From Acridotheres tristis (Eukaryota > Chordata > Aves > Passeriformes > Sturnidae), in the NCBI GenBank assembly GCA_037013685.1, contig CM072888.1, forward strand, positions 11,947,034 through 12,011,033: a stretch of DNA of 64,000 bases. Direction: 5' to 3'. The translations under genes were made by a program, and so were the position numbers. Below are positions 1 to 13,260 of this stretch, piece by piece (the first letter of the stretch is position 1; every line of letters begins with the position of its first letter). The notes under the pieces were generated by a model. That model was not told the origin of the DNA, ran no database searches, and saw only the letters and a list, made by a program, of their open reading frames with translations.

Positions 1-2579
1 ACACACTGGGGTTTTGGCCCTGCTCCTTGTGCTTGTTGCAGCCCTACAACCTATCTCCTATTATCCTGATATTAACACAGCCCAGAAAATATGTACAAAG
101 TTCTATATTGTCCCAGATATTTCCAAAATGTTTTTCAAGGGATATAAAATATCCCACTGTCTCCTATAATGTAGCACGTACAGCGTTAAGTGCAGCACCA
201 AAGATGTGTCTAAATAACAGATATTTTTCATTATCTTTTTAAAGGAAGAAACAGTTATACCCTTTAGCTGCCCTGTCTGAAATATATGCTCAATATTTTA
301 AGCACATCTTGGAGTACTTTCCTAAATCAGGATCTTTATTTCTAGCATTGGATATAATTTAAAATAAATCAAACCCTTTTCTCTTTTGACATATTATGCT
401 GATCTATGGCTTGGCTTTCATTTTGTCCTGTTAAATAGAAACGCACTTCATCATGAAATATATCCCTCATACTTTCTCCTACATAGTGAGAGAAAAACAT
501 TGATAAACACCGAGTGCCAGCCGTTTCTCAAAAGCTTCCTACAGGTCTCAGGGAAGGAGAACAAATGCTATGCAAGTGCTACCAGTTCAGCTATAAGATG
601 ACTAGGAGAGGGGGTAAATGGAAGTAAATATTGGAGGGGGCGGATTTTGGCAAGCTATGCCTCTGGCTGTCTTACATCCAGCTTGTAGTAGGCCATGGTA
701 AAAAATCATTTGACTTCAGTTTAGAGTGAGATGGAATAAAGCTGATGTCTCTCATGTATAACCATATTATTTTGTTTAAAGTGTGGGGCCTCAGATAAAA
801 TGCTACATTTCCCCAGCACTCCCCCTGAAAGAGCAATGAGCTCCTCAAATAGTCTCTTGTTGCACTACTTAAAATTTCCCACAGAATTTCAGGTACGACT
901 TGTTTCTTTAGCAGCTTTTAGGAAATGGAGCCAAGTCAGCTTTAGCCAAGGTATGAGGCAGGATAAGATGGGATAATGGCAGAAGCAGTATAGCAAACCA
1001 GAGCTGTCTGTCTATGTCCTCGCCAAATCTGCTGCAGTTGGCCCCTGTCTAATCCCTATGAGTCCCGAACATTGGATTTTTAGACACTGAAATTTGCTGC
1101 CCGCTGTGCAACAGAGGAGAGCTGTTTGAGCTAAAGAACAATATTGGCAGAAGAACAAATGGCTTTGAACTGACTGTGAATAAATTTAAGCAATTGCATT
1201 ATTTCTAACCAGCAGAGGAGCCAAGCTCTGGAAGAGACTTCTTATAGGAAAAGAAGGAACTGAGCCCTGGCCAGCTTTAAGATGAAGCTTGATGGGTTTA
1301 TGAAGATAATTATATGACCGAGTCCTCCATATCCCTCTGAATAACTGCAGGCTGGGTTCCTGCACCCAGCTGCCTCTTGCAGCCTGAAGCTCACCCACAG
1401 GGAAAATTGATGGGGTCTGTAGGTGAGATGTGACATTCCTGTTGGTGCTCCCAAGGGATTTCACAGGAGGGCTGCAGGAAAGCCCTATTTTCTGTCAGTC
1501 TGCTTTCCTTTCCTCCTTTCTTTCTCAGGAGATGAGCCTTATGGATTCCTTGGAGATATTTTGCATGTAGCTGCACAAACACATGTGGCTTGTGGACAAG
1601 GTCCTGTTAAACCCAGGACTCTCAATTCTGTCTTCCCCAGCAGACAGGGAGATGTAATGGCCATCCCAAGTGACCCTGGCACTGTGATTTCTGGGGCAAA
1701 AGCCTCTGGGACCCCTTCTCATATCAGCTGAAAACCCTGACAGGGCTGCCAGAGGTCCTTGCCCAGGCTCCTGTCCCATCTGACTGAACTTGCACCACCA
1801 TCAGGGACACAGTTTGCACCTCTGGGACTCTAGCTTCAAGTCAAAGTAGAATTATTCCCTTCTGTTTTCCTTCATCCCAGCCTTTTTAGCTGGGTGAAAA
1901 ACTTGAACTTCCTGAAAGAATGACAGCCACACTTAGAGCTTGTAGTTTGGTCTTGTGTTTGCACTTCAGTGCCTGGAGGCTCCTGGGCCCCTGCTGCCAT
2001 CACTGGTAGAAATTATGAAGGATCAGACAGTGCCTTCATTTTCATCCCTAATTATGGGGATTTTGCTAACTTAGGAGAGATCCATGGGACAGCATCACTA
2101 CAGGGAGTGAATAGAAGGTTGCCCTGAGGTATCAAGCACCCCAAATTCCAGGTTTCAGCATTATATCTCAGCTAGGAAGGATGCTGCCTGCTTTGTTACC
2201 TTGCAGGTGTTACAATTCCTGCTCCTCATCACAAAAGACATTTCACAGCGTGTGCACAGGACTGTGGGGCTCCAAGGCCCCTTGTTTTACAAAAGATCAG
2301 TGCACACTGGGAGCTTCCCCCTTGCCTTCTGCCAGCCTGGCTCTGCCAAAATACATCAGCACCGTGGAGGAAGCCTGAGAGGGATAAAAAATGATGAGGC
2401 AGCAAAAATATAAGTATGAAATTAGCAAGCTACTGTTAAAGAAACGAATCTAATTTTCCCCAAGTAAAGGACATTTTTATTAGGAGTTTAGTACTTCGAT
2501 GGAGTGCAGATATACAGCATCTATGCTTTTTTCCCAGAATTTCACCCTCGGTTCAGATGAGATTTGCCAATAAAGCTCC
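1..2579. other. intergenic DNA, no gene seen
   Basis: This is mixed-composition unique DNA with only short open frames (about 100 codons or fewer), no splice-linked coding similarity I recognise, and no repeat family I can name. By synteny it belongs to the desert on the 3' side of NKX6-1. Confidence 0.6.
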
Positions 2580-2800
2580 AGTAATGTTTTTCTTCTAGTA
2601 GTGACACTTAACAAAATAATTAGGCAATTAATTGCCTAACTCCACAAGGAGTAACAATTATTTCTTTTACTTAAAACATATTAAAAGCCGTGTCATTTAT
2701 TGATAGAAAGCCACATAATATTCCATGGCAGAACAGCCCTCTGGAGACATTACTCTATATGCTGCAAATGCATTTTGAGAATAATAAACAAAACTCAGCT
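2580..2800. promoter_or_regulatory. candidate conserved non-coding element with a perfect palindrome
   Basis: An AT-rich block of about 220 bp carries many TAAT/ATTA cores and contains the exact 20-bp palindrome TTAGGCAATTAATTGCCTAA at 2620-2639. Its even, non-repetitive AT-rich texture resembles deeply conserved enhancers near developmental homeobox genes. The palindrome is directly visible. Enhancer status is inference, since no alignment could be made. Confidence 0.3.
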
Positions 2801-4009
2801 AAATCTTATATAGGCTCATTCCTCTATTTAAAAAATACTACCATTCATTAGAACTGTTTATTGTTTATCAGTGCACAGATGACCACATCCCAGCAAGAAC
2901 GACTCAGCCTGTACCCCCAGGAATTTCCAGCTGCAAGCTCTGTTCTCATACCAATACCTGCCCAGCTGAACTCACATGAGCTCTGATTCAGCAAAGGGCA
3001 TGAGTGTGTGCCTGGCTTTAGGGAGGGCAGCACACCCCCAGAAGCCCAAGCAAATATTTCAAGAAGTTTGCTCAGTCCAAGCAATCAGTACTTCTTCCCC
3101 AGATACAGATGAGAAAATATGTGGACACCAGGCCTCCCAGCCAGCAGAAGTGGTCACAGGTGCCTAATTATTTTAATGCAGAGCTTTAATTAGAGTATTA
3201 ATGCTCATTTTCAGACCAAGAGCTTGGCAAAGGTTAAAGAGAAGGTGGTGTCATTGCTGTTGGTTTGCTTATTTTCAAGTCCTACCTCTGACTGCTGAAT
3301 AGAGTCAGGTGTGAGCTTTTCATTTATGCATTATACATCAGGTGCTATCCTGGTTTTGTTGTTGCAAGTAGATGGACATAAACTCCTTGTAAACTACACA
3401 CACCAATTTAAAGCCCCTGTAAGATTTAGCGTTATGTTTCATGGGTAGATTCTCTGGGGTTTGCTGCTTAATTCAGTCTGTATGGTCATTAACCTAGCAG
3501 CAGCCAAGGATCAAATCTTCTGGGTTCAGGTACTGCTCTTATCAATATGTTCAAGATTCTGACTGTATCGATGTACAAATTCATCCAAGATCAAACGAAA
3601 ACAATCTACATTCTGAAAAAACTTGGACTTTTCCCTTCCCGGAAAAGAAGAAATACCATCACTATGGGCCTGCCTGTGTTCCTGTGGTCCCAGTGCACAT
3701 GTAAGAGAGAAAAAATAGCCCAAACTCCCAGCTGGTGGCAAATCTGAGTGTTGGGGTGGGTGGAAGAGGCACTGTCTGGAAGCGTTGCTCCTGAGCTGTG
3801 TGGCCAGCAGGCTTGGAAGCAATTTAATTATGGGCTGGGTTTTGCTTTGCAAGAAAACCACCAGAAAGCCCAGTGTTGTCATAGCATGCTGCAGCAATGT
3901 TCTTTGCATGCTGCATTTTCATATCTCATTTTGAAATTAAACTCTTAGGTTGGGGACTGGGGGCTTTATTCTATTTCAGCATACTTTACAATAAAACACA
4001 GAGCTTTTA
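2801..4009. other. intergenic DNA, no gene seen
   Basis: No coding exon or repeat was recognised. A short AT-rich patch at about 3160-3240 holds several ATTA/TAAT cores, including two TTAATTAGAG / TATTAATGC-like sites, and could be another small regulatory element. Confidence 0.5.
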
Positions 4010-4860
4010 AAATGCAGGTTGGAATGTTACTTGACAAGTTGATCGAAATGTCAGTTTGTCAGAAATGAACGTTTTAATTAGATCATCCTCAAAATCATTA
4101 TTCTGGAGCTTTATTTTGCAAAGAGTTTGGCAGCTCTTCCTCCTCTGTGAAGCTAAACCAAATATTGAAACCGCAGAGCCTTTGCAAAGTGTACATCTGT
4201 ATCCATACAACTCCGACAGATACACAGCTATTTTTTTTTTCTTTCTTCCTAGATAAAGAGGAATTTTATTTTAAACATGGGTTTTTTAATGCCTGAGAAA
4301 ATAGGGCAGTCACAGAACCATGGCTTTAAACAAACTTTATTTGGGCGCTTGACTGACTGGCAATTGTGGGCAATCATTTTAGCTGTCACAAGGCCCAGAG
4401 AAATGTGGGAGAGCTCTTCCATGAAATGTTTATATTTCATAAACAAAATGATGTGCTTAACAGTCAGAGTGATGGGAGAGTTCCGGCTAATGCATTTTCC
4501 AATGTGTGAGGCAGATTATTAATGCGCTCCAGTAGCTGTTAATTTCAGTTTGCCGGAATGATTTATGGGGAGGTAAAGGAGAGAGACATAATCTAATTGA
4601 GATCAGAATCGCTGTTCTAGTAGAGGAGCACCAGCATGGACCCCGGCCACAGCAGAATGATTAATATCTAATAAGCAAATAATCCGTTAAATTATTATAA
4701 ACATTACTGTTGACAACTCTTTTGTTGCTGGGGGAGAAAGCAAAACAAGCAAGGAAGACTAACAAAACCCTGGGTAAATTTTTCAGGTGTTTCTCTTGTG
4801 CTGCATACAAATAAAGGTTTGATGCTGAAGAAAAAGAAAACACCAGGTTAGGAGGGAGCA
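4010..4860. promoter_or_regulatory. candidate conserved non-coding block
   Basis: About 850 bp of unique AT-rich sequence with dense homeodomain cores (for example TTTTAATTAGAT near 4073, AATCTAATTGAG near 4590 and TGATTAATATC near 4659) and balanced base use. It lies about 19 kb past the NKX6-1 stop codon. The texture suggests a constrained enhancer cluster of NKX6-1. This is inference from composition and position only. Confidence 0.3.
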
Positions 4861-6480
4861 TGCTCTCTGATCAATTGTAAGTCAGTGAGGGAAGCATTGA
4901 TGCTCTAATATGAACAACAATTGAAGGATCAGAAGAAAATCTATCTTGGAAAGGAAGAGAGAGGCAGGGAAAACTCCAAATTGTGGGCAGGCAGCCAGAA
5001 TCTCCCTGATCATTACTGCCCTCGTTAGTATGTCCTGCCCGTGGCCCTGCCTCTCATCTTGGCCATGAGCATTCAGCATCTCCTTATGGCACCCCCCCAA
5101 AAGGGGCTGATGGCTGTGCTGATGCCCCTCCTCTCCAGTGCCCTGCCATCTTTTTGCATTTGTCAGTGGTTTTGCATTTGGTTTTCCTTGCCCAGCAGGT
5201 GACTTGGATTTAGTCCTTTACCAGAAGCACACAGGGAGCCACCATAAATAACTTTGGCTGTGTGGAGGGTGCTGGTGGCGTTTCTGTGGGCTTGTGTGGA
5301 CAAAAATCACATCAAAAAGTAATTCAAGGAAGGCCAAATAATGTGATACAGAGCAGCACAAAGCTTTGGGCAAAATATTTCACTCCTCAGTTTATCTTCC
5401 AGAAGGAGTGTTTGCAGGAATAAATATTACAGGTAAAATACACACCAGACCTTCCTTCAATTCCCCTGTGCTGTAGGGTATTAAAAGTGTATTTTGAATT
5501 AGTCAAAACCAAAGGGACTTTATTTTTCATCAGATGATAAATGATACATCAAAAGTCTTGTGTGGTTGAGCAAAATGTTTTTCTTGACCAAAAGTTAGGT
5601 ATTTTATTCATTATCCGGCCTTCTTTTTAACCAAATGAAATTTGTTTTAAAGAAATAAATGCTTCCAATGAAAAAGAATGTGAGCACATTGAAAATATTA
5701 AGCAAATATTAACCATTTCTTTTCTGTGACTGTGAGGATGTACATCGATTTCACTAAGATTTGCCTTTGTTTGGATAACTTTGCCTTTTTTCCTTCATCC
5801 CACCCCACTTTCCCATGGCCTGGTCAAGAGAGTTTAGCTCTGGAGAGCAAGAGAATGAAGCTGCAAATCTGCTGCCAGAGCTGCAGGCTCTGCTCTCCAA
5901 TACCCAAGGCAAGCCCTGGGAGGAGCAGAGCAGGATGCAGCATGTGAGTAGTTGAAACTTGTGTTTTCATCATATTATGAGGTGGTTTTGGCAAATCAGG
6001 TATCCCAACACTGTGCACCTGGCAGGCTGGCAGCAAAGAGCCTTGTGCCACTGTGAATTGTCATTGCCTCTCCACAGAAAAATGGCAGTTCAGTCACTGC
6101 AAGACTTATACAAAAGAGCCCATGCATCCTACTTGAGGTTGGGCTTCTGAGAGGAAGTAGTCTTACATCTCTTGTTGGTTTAAATAATACAAAATCCCCA
6201 AAATAAGGTCTAATGTAAGAGCAGTAAAGAACCTAAAGCAGTAAAAGAGCAAGTAGTATGATTCCAGTACCAGAAAAAAGTCATCAAATGAAGAATAACA
6301 GCATAAACATCAAAATATTGGCTTTTGGCTCGTACTTTTCTGAACAAAAGTCTGCTTTACATTAATGAGATGAATAAGAGCCACAGGCTTTGAACTGGCA
6401 CACAGGAATTCTTGATTTGAGTTGTTGTTATTAATCTCATTTGCAAGGAACTTCCTTTCTTTTGTTGTTAACCCCATTGT
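4861..6480. other. intergenic DNA, no gene seen
   Basis: Only short chance reading frames are present. No repeat family or RNA gene was recognised. Confidence 0.55.
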
Positions 6481-6489
6481 CACTGTTAA

Positions 6490-6562
6490 TGTTTATAAAA
6501 TAATCATTGTTATAATGATTAATGATTGATGATTATAAAATAATCATTATTATAAATAAATC
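6490..6562. repeat. short AT-rich direct and inverted repeats
   Basis: The unit TATAAAATAATCATT occurs twice about 40 bp apart, and AATCATT / AATGATT arms lie between the copies. This is a local low-complexity duplication. No mobile element boundary is visible. Confidence 0.5.
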
Positions 6563-9539
6563 AGCTGACTGGGGGAGACAAAACCACAAGTTGCCTCATT
6601 TTCTTGCTCAAAGGGAAGCCTTTCTGAGATGAGCTCATGAAGAGAAGTTGATTCAGCTTCCATTGGATGCAGCAAGAAATCTCTGTTGGTGCAGCACCTC
6701 TGCTGTCTACTGTGCCCCAAACCAAGCACCTCTGAGAGGGTAACAGAAGGATTTTAAAGGGTCTTTCTAGACCTTGTTTCTCTGTTCAGCTTCTGTGTCT
6801 TGATAGAAACCTTTCATGGCAATGAAAGATAATTTCTTCTCATGTTCTTACACTCTGGCAAGCAGAAGTGGGGCTGATTTTTATAGAGCTGCAGGCCAAA
6901 GCAGAAGGATACAGATCCAGCTGTGTCCCTTCCCATTCTCCAGCCAGGCCCTGCTGCCTAAAAGGCTGTCCTGTAATGGTGCTCTTGCCCAGAGGCTGAC
7001 ACTGTAAGTGTGGGATTAGTGAGCAAGCAGCACCTTTTGTCATCAAATCAGGCTGACACAAAGTCCACAAAAGTCAGAGAAGTCAGAAAAGTCAGGTTTT
7101 AAACTCTTTAATGGGCAACACTGTTAAACATGCAAAAATAACAACATAAATGGCAAGAACGTGCATATTCTCCCCCAAATAGCAGTGGCTACTTCATGTA
7201 GTGGCTACTTATGTGTAGACAGGCACCGGAAAAGTTATTTAAAATCCTACTCCGTTCTCTCTGGGTTAATTCAGCCTCTGACCCAGTTTGCTGCTCATCC
7301 TAATATTAACTCTGAGAATCTTTCCTTTTGATCATGTGGACCCTCTGTTTGTTACTGTGACTGTCGCACTTGGCTCTGCTGGCTGTCCCAGATCTATGTA
7401 CACAGCCAGCCACCCCTCCCCAGAGCCAAGGGAATCTTCTTCTGCTTCAGTTTTAGGTTTTTGCCTGAGCTGAGCTGAAGGTAGCCTGCCTGCAGGCAAG
7501 CCAGACTATGTCCTCTGGGTCCAAACCTAGCCAGAGTGAGATATGAAGCACAGACACTGATCCAAACATCCTGCAAGACTTCCAGCACTTTTGAGTCTAC
7601 ATAAAGCTAAAAAACCTTCAGGTGCTCCTCAGTCCTCTTTGGCAGGATTTCAGCTTCTTCGTGACCCACCCTCAGAAATAGACACGTGAAGAAATTGTTC
7701 AAGCCACTGGCTGCTTCAGGGAATACCAAAGCCTGGCCTTGATGTGCTGCTGTGCATGACAGGTCCTTCAGGAAGACACAGGCATCCTATATTTCACGTT
7801 AAAAATCCTGGAAGGCAAAGTTGCACAGGAGCAGGCTTGTATGTTAGGTCACTTGGGATCATTAGGTTTTCTTTGCCAGCCCCTGAGACTCTGCCAGATT
7901 TCATTTCCTAGGTGTCAGATGTTGGCATTCTTTCCTGCAAAATGTGAATTCTTCTCTTATCTTCTTTCCAATATTCCCCACGGTGTATTTGACACCAGGA
8001 AAAAAAATGTGTGAAGTAATGGTCAGCCTTTAGGTTATCAGGCCTGGGAACAGAGGCCAGTTTATTTGCAGTGCAAGCGTTTAACTTCCTAGTGCTTCAC
8101 AAAGGCTGAGAAAAGCATGTTCAAAACATACAGAAAGTACTAGTTTGTGACCCTCTAGGATGAATTCCTGATATGACAACACATGGAAATAATGTCCATA
8201 TTTCAGCTTCAAGGGTATCAGCAAACTAAATAGTGTTTGATATCTGATCCAATATATTGAGGAAGGCTCTGTCGATAAATTAATCCATTGGTTGTGAAGC
8301 CAAGTTGTGTTGCATGGATTTATTTCATGGCACCTAGACACAAATAACATCTAAACAGAAGCAGTAGAAACTTTTAGCTTAGTAACCTAGAAATTTTGAA
8401 AGAAATGTTTGTTGGATTGGACTTATTTCAGAGGCAAAGTTAGACAGAGACGTCATTTCTGATTTGGCATAGGGAAAATATCTGTGACTATGCTAAGGTT
8501 AATGGGTCCCATAAAAGTCATTCTTTCAGTAAGATGTGAAACTCATGGTGGTATGCATCAGCACAAAGCATCACTTTCAGATCATTAGGTGTCCCCAAGC
8601 TTAGTGGAAGCTGGATTTGACCTTTAAAACACAGAAATACAGTTTCTAGAAGTATAATTCTTCTTATTCTGAAACTGTTCCCATGGTAAATTATGGGGCT
8701 AACAGCTGGCTTCCAATGAAGTCAACTATTAATTAATTGTATGTTCACTACCCTGCCTTGTGTAAATCAATATGAGAAATAAGCAGTCTCCTACTATACA
8801 GCACAGACACTCTACACAGGGAAATAATTTAGGGTGGATGTCAGCTTGCTCAGAAAGGCTTCTTTACTGCAAACAAGACAATGAAAAACCCTTACTCTAG
8901 GGAAAGCTTCCCCTGGTCCCTGTTGGTGCTGACAGAAAAATCCTGACAGTGAAACACAGCTAGTGCCAACATTCTTGCACAAATATTGGTAACAAGATCA
9001 ATTATTGTCCAAACAAGCTGATTTTGCCAGCAATGACACTCTAGATGATGTGCTACATGACCAGATTATATCCTTGAATCAAGCGTGTAAGTTTTCAAGG
9101 ATTTAATATTCTGGGGGGTTTAGTCCTCATTTGGAATCACTTCACTATTCACATTATGCTGGCAAAATTAGTGGGATTATTTCAGTTTTCATCCCATGTG
9201 GCTCAGATTGGAGCATAGTACACTTCATGCCTCACTTTGTGCTAGAAAACTGGGAGAATTGCCTCGGTTGTCTGGTAGGGCTTGTGAGTCAAAATCACTG
9301 ACCCTGCTGAGAGCTGTCCAACCAAGTGCTGGCCATTCATTCCTGGGTGTGCCTCAGTTACTTATCACCTGCACTAGCAGGGAGACAACTATCCCTTAAC
9401 TGAGCAGCAAAAACTGCATTTCAGGTTTTTTTCCTGAATAAGGAAGAAACAGAAGTCACAACTCTAGTTGTGTTTGTTTGGCTCTTTTCTGGGAATGTTG
9501 CCTGGAGTGAGTGTTTGTAAAACTAAGAATAATGTGGGC
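6563..9539. other. intergenic DNA, no gene seen
   Basis: Unique sequence with no recognisable exon. Two trivial short tandem patches occur: AAGTCAGA-like units at about 7062-7096, and a TAGTGGCTACTT doublet at about 7180-7212. Confidence 0.55.
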
Positions 9540-11203
9540 CCATTACTAAATGGTGGAGTGGGGACCAGAGAAGTCCAAGTTACCAAACACTTTTCTTTGC
9601 ATCAGCCTTCACTGACAAGAGCAGCCCTTGACAATCTCTGATCCAGGAGATGGGGGTAAGAGGAATATTGGAAGGAAGATTTTGCCTTGTCCAGGAAGAA
9701 CTGGGTTAAAGAACACCTATATAAATTTGGCATCCACATGGATGGGTCCTGATGGGGTGCATACACAAGTGCTGTGAGATCTGATGAACACTGCAGTGAG
9801 GCTGCTCACAATCATCTCTGGTGCTCAGGACAGGTGCCTGAAGAAGAAAGTAAATGTCACTCCAGTCATCAAAAAGGGCTAGAAGCTGGACCCAGGGAAC
9901 TACTGACCAGTCAGCCTGCCCTCAATCCCTGAGAAAGTGATGGGACAGCTCATTCTGGAGGCCACCTCTATCCACATGAATGACAAGAAGGGGATCAGGG
10001 TAGCCAGCGTGAATTCATTAAAGGTGAATCATGCTTGACCAACGTGATTGCCTTCTGTGATGAAACAACTGCCTGGACAGACAAGGGGACAGCAGTGGAC
10101 ATTGTCTAACTCGACTTCAGCAAGGCTTTTGACACCATCTCTCACAACATTCTCACAGGCAAACTAAGGAAGTGTGTGCTGGATGAGTGGGCAGTCAGAT
10201 GGATCGAGATGGATGACAGATCTCAGAGGGTCATAATGAGTGCACAGGGTCTAGCTGGAGGCCTGTCACCAGTGGTGCCCCCAAAGGTTCAACACTGGGC
10301 CCTGTACTGTTTAACCTGCTCACCAAGGACTTGGATGAAGGGGCAGAGGCCTCCTCAGCCAGTTCACTGGTGGCACAAAGCTGGGAGGAGTGGCTGATAC
10401 CTCAGAGGGATGTGCAGCCCTTCAGAAGGACCTTGGCAGTTTGGACACACGGGCAGAGAACTGTCTGAAATTCAACAAAGGCAAGTGCAGGGTCCTGCTC
10501 CTGGCACCTGCACGGGCTGGAGGCCAACCTCTTGAGAAGCAGCTCTGTGGAGAAGGAATTGGGGGTCCCGGTGGACAACAGGCTGCCCATGAGCCAGCAG
10601 TGAGTCCTTGTGCCCAAGAAGGCCAAAGGTGTCCTGGGATGCACCAGGAAGAATGTTGCCAGCAGGGCAAGGGAGGTGATCCTGCCCCTCTACTCAGCCC
10701 TGGTGAGGCACAACTGGAATGCTGTGTCCAGATCTGGGCTCCTCAGGACAGGAGAGACAGGGAGGCCCTGGAGTGGGTCCAGTGGAGGGCAAGAAAGATG
10801 ATTGAGGATGTGCCTGTTCAGCCTTGGGAGGAGAGAGCTGAGAGGGGACCTCATCAGTGTCTGTCAGTGTCTGAAAAGAGGGTGCCAGGAGGATGCACCA
10901 GGCTCTGCTCAGTGGTGCCAAGCAAAAGGACAAGAGGAATGGGCAAAACGGATGCACAGGAAATTTCACCTGAACTTGAGGAAGAAATTCTTTACTGTGC
11001 AGGGAGTTGGACTTAGCACTGTAACAGATTGTCCAGAGAGGGTGTGGACATGAATATCTCACTGGAGATATTCAAGGACCACCATCAAGGACCATCTGGA
11101 TGCAATCCTGTGCCACGTGCTCTAGCATGACCCTGCTTGAGCAGGGAGGCTGGACCACTGTGGTCCCTTCCAAACCTAACCATTGTGTGACTCTGTGATT
11201 CTG
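9540..11203 (+). mobile_element. CR1 LINE, degraded copy with reverse-transcriptase remnants and 3' tail
   Basis: Translated pieces in shifting frames match the CR1 second open frame. A stretch near 9,880-9,990 reads like the family's 'GNYRPVSL..PGKVMEQ' region. 'DFSKAFDTISHN' near 10,110-10,150 is the reverse-transcriptase metal-site neighbourhood. A region near 10,460-10,500 resembles '[13 protein letters not shown]', and 'LGRRELRGDLIS' lies near 10,820-10,860. The element ends at about 11,203 with the CR1 3' signature (CTTCCAAACCTAACCATTGTG, then CTCTGTGATTCT). Frame changes and in-frame stops, for example just before the DFSKAFD segment, show it cannot make an intact protein. The 208-codon frame at 10390-11016 is only the longest surviving piece. 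The 5' limit is approximate; 5' truncation is usual for CR1. Confidence 0.85.
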
Positions 11204-12939
11204 AGTGGACCCTGGAGGTAAGACACCTTTGCCATTCCTGTTCCACTCTGGGCCCCAGCAGATGGGCTTGCTGCCTTGCCTTCAGGGATATATGTGATCT
11301 CACCAACTGGCTCCCTGTTTTCCCTAAATTGAACCCACAGCCCTCATGTAAAACGTCAGAGAGCTAACATTCAGGAGTCAACAGTTATTTCCATCAGCTA
11401 GAACCTGCCCAATCCACTTTGTCAGTTCAAGGAGAAAGAAAATATGAGAAAACTATCAAGTTTTAAGTGAAGCATTGTGAAGTAGTGGAGCATAACTGCA
11501 CAAACCTTGTTTTCAGCAGTAGATTGGATTATCTGTATATTGTACCATAAATGGGTTAGAAGTACAAGCAGGAGATGCCCTGATGTTTTTTCATATCATT
11601 CTTCCTCCGTCTTCTTTTTTTCTTTCCTGTAAATCATGTGTCAGGAAATCTTTGACAAACATTATTTCCATACTTAAATTGAGCAATGAATTGAAACTAG
11701 CAAAATAAAAGGGGAAGAGAATATATTCTATAGCTGTGCCTTTTAAATTGCTTTATCTATTGATAGTTTTGTCCCATGCAAAATGCAATTTCAACAATAT
11801 AGAAAGCACAGACTGAAAACTGAGCTCTAATTAAATCAGTAATGTTTCATTATTTCATGTGAACAATGCAAGTCTAAAGTGATCTTTCCACAGAAAAATT
11901 AAATCAAGTTCCATGTGAAAGTCTGCCATTTCAAATATATTTCATATCTTGTATTCCTAAGAGGTTTGGGTTGCACAGAGGAGGACTGTGAGCTGTGAGA
12001 AACCTTTCCCAGAAGCAGCATTCCCATCTCCCCATCTCATCAGTGCCCACCATGGAGCTGGGGAGCTCCTCAGGCTTTCCAAACATGGTACTAGAATAAT
12101 ATCTCGTGGCTGCAGGAGTGACTTCCCTGTAAGAGATGTAACAGCAGCCCGTGCTAAGTTAACAAATAGGTCTCTTTGGATGTGTAGTTAAAGTGGAACA
12201 TATTTAAAGCTGCTGGCTCATTGTGAAATTCAGCTGCATGTGCTCAGGGAGTGGATACTGACCTCCTGTGCTTTAATGATGGTGCTGGCACAAGGCAGGG
12301 GCTGGGATGTCATCTGCAAGTGCATTCTCTGCTCTAAAGCCACAGGGATTATATTACAGCATCCAAACCTACTGCTGAGCTTCAGGGAGAGCCCTCCCTC
12401 AAACTCTGCTGCAGTTTCTGAACACAAATTGTCCCATCAGCTGAGACTTGCAGGTGTGACCCATAAATATCAGAGACCTTGCTGGTGGGTCAGAGAACAA
12501 CTTTCAGGAGTATGTCCCAGCAATCCTAGAGGGAAGTGAACACTGTTGCCTGTTTCTTCAGTTGAGTTGAATTTCAGGTGACTACCCCTGCAAGGCATCC
12601 TACCACCAGCAGGATGTCACCTATGTCTGCTGAGGCTACGGAGTGGCTCTTCCCCAGTAGCTGTCACCTGAAAATTGCAACTGTCTCTGCTCTTCATCCT
12701 TTTTGCCAGCGACGTGGTTATTCCTATTGCTGGCGAGCAAACAGAGCAGTGGCAGTGCAGCCTGTTGGCAGAGCTGAAGCCTCACAGCTGCCCTGCTTCC
12801 CGCTCCTCTGCTAACAGAGCACTTCCACACCAACGCCAGGCAAGGGGAAAACCACAGGGAGACCCGGAGATGTGCATTAACAAACTGCAGCAGCCGAGTC
12901 CCAAAGTCACCCGAGCACGCTTGCCTCGCTAATCCACTG
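11204..12939. other. intergenic DNA, no gene seen
   Basis: No exon or named repeat was recognised. The AT-rich stretch at about 11,800-11,960 has several ATTA cores and could be regulatory, but nothing firm can be said. Confidence 0.5.
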
Positions 12940-13260
12940 TTTGTGATTCTGAAGAAAAAGATGATGATGACGGCAAAGAAGGGGGAGTTCACAATTCACA
13001 AACCAATTTGTGTTGTTTCTGCAACACTGCAAAAGTGCGACTCATGAATATGCTAATGAAATTGCAATGAGAGTTTTGGCACCGTTTCATCACCTCAACT
13101 AGATTAGGGAGCAATCACACTGTGGGTTTAGATGTCTTTGGGAACTGCTGGGGAGGGGGGAAATAGATCTGCAATATTTATAATTTAACAAAAATTGCAC
13201 TGCCTCTACCATGAAATAACAATAATGACTGTGAATTGCTAAGAAATGGCCTTTGAGTGA
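12940..13260. promoter_or_regulatory. candidate conserved non-coding element
   Basis: Unique AT-rich sequence with a POU/octamer-like ATATGCTAATGAAAT near 13,048, an inverted CACAAATTGGTTTGTG-type arrangement near 13,000-13,013, and several other homeodomain-type cores. It stands out from the flanks by its lack of low complexity. Regulatory function is inference. Confidence 0.3.

Noticed and set aside
10390..11016. 208-codon frame as a host gene
   Set aside because: It is a surviving piece of CR1 coding sequence, and the matching motifs continue in other frames on both sides.
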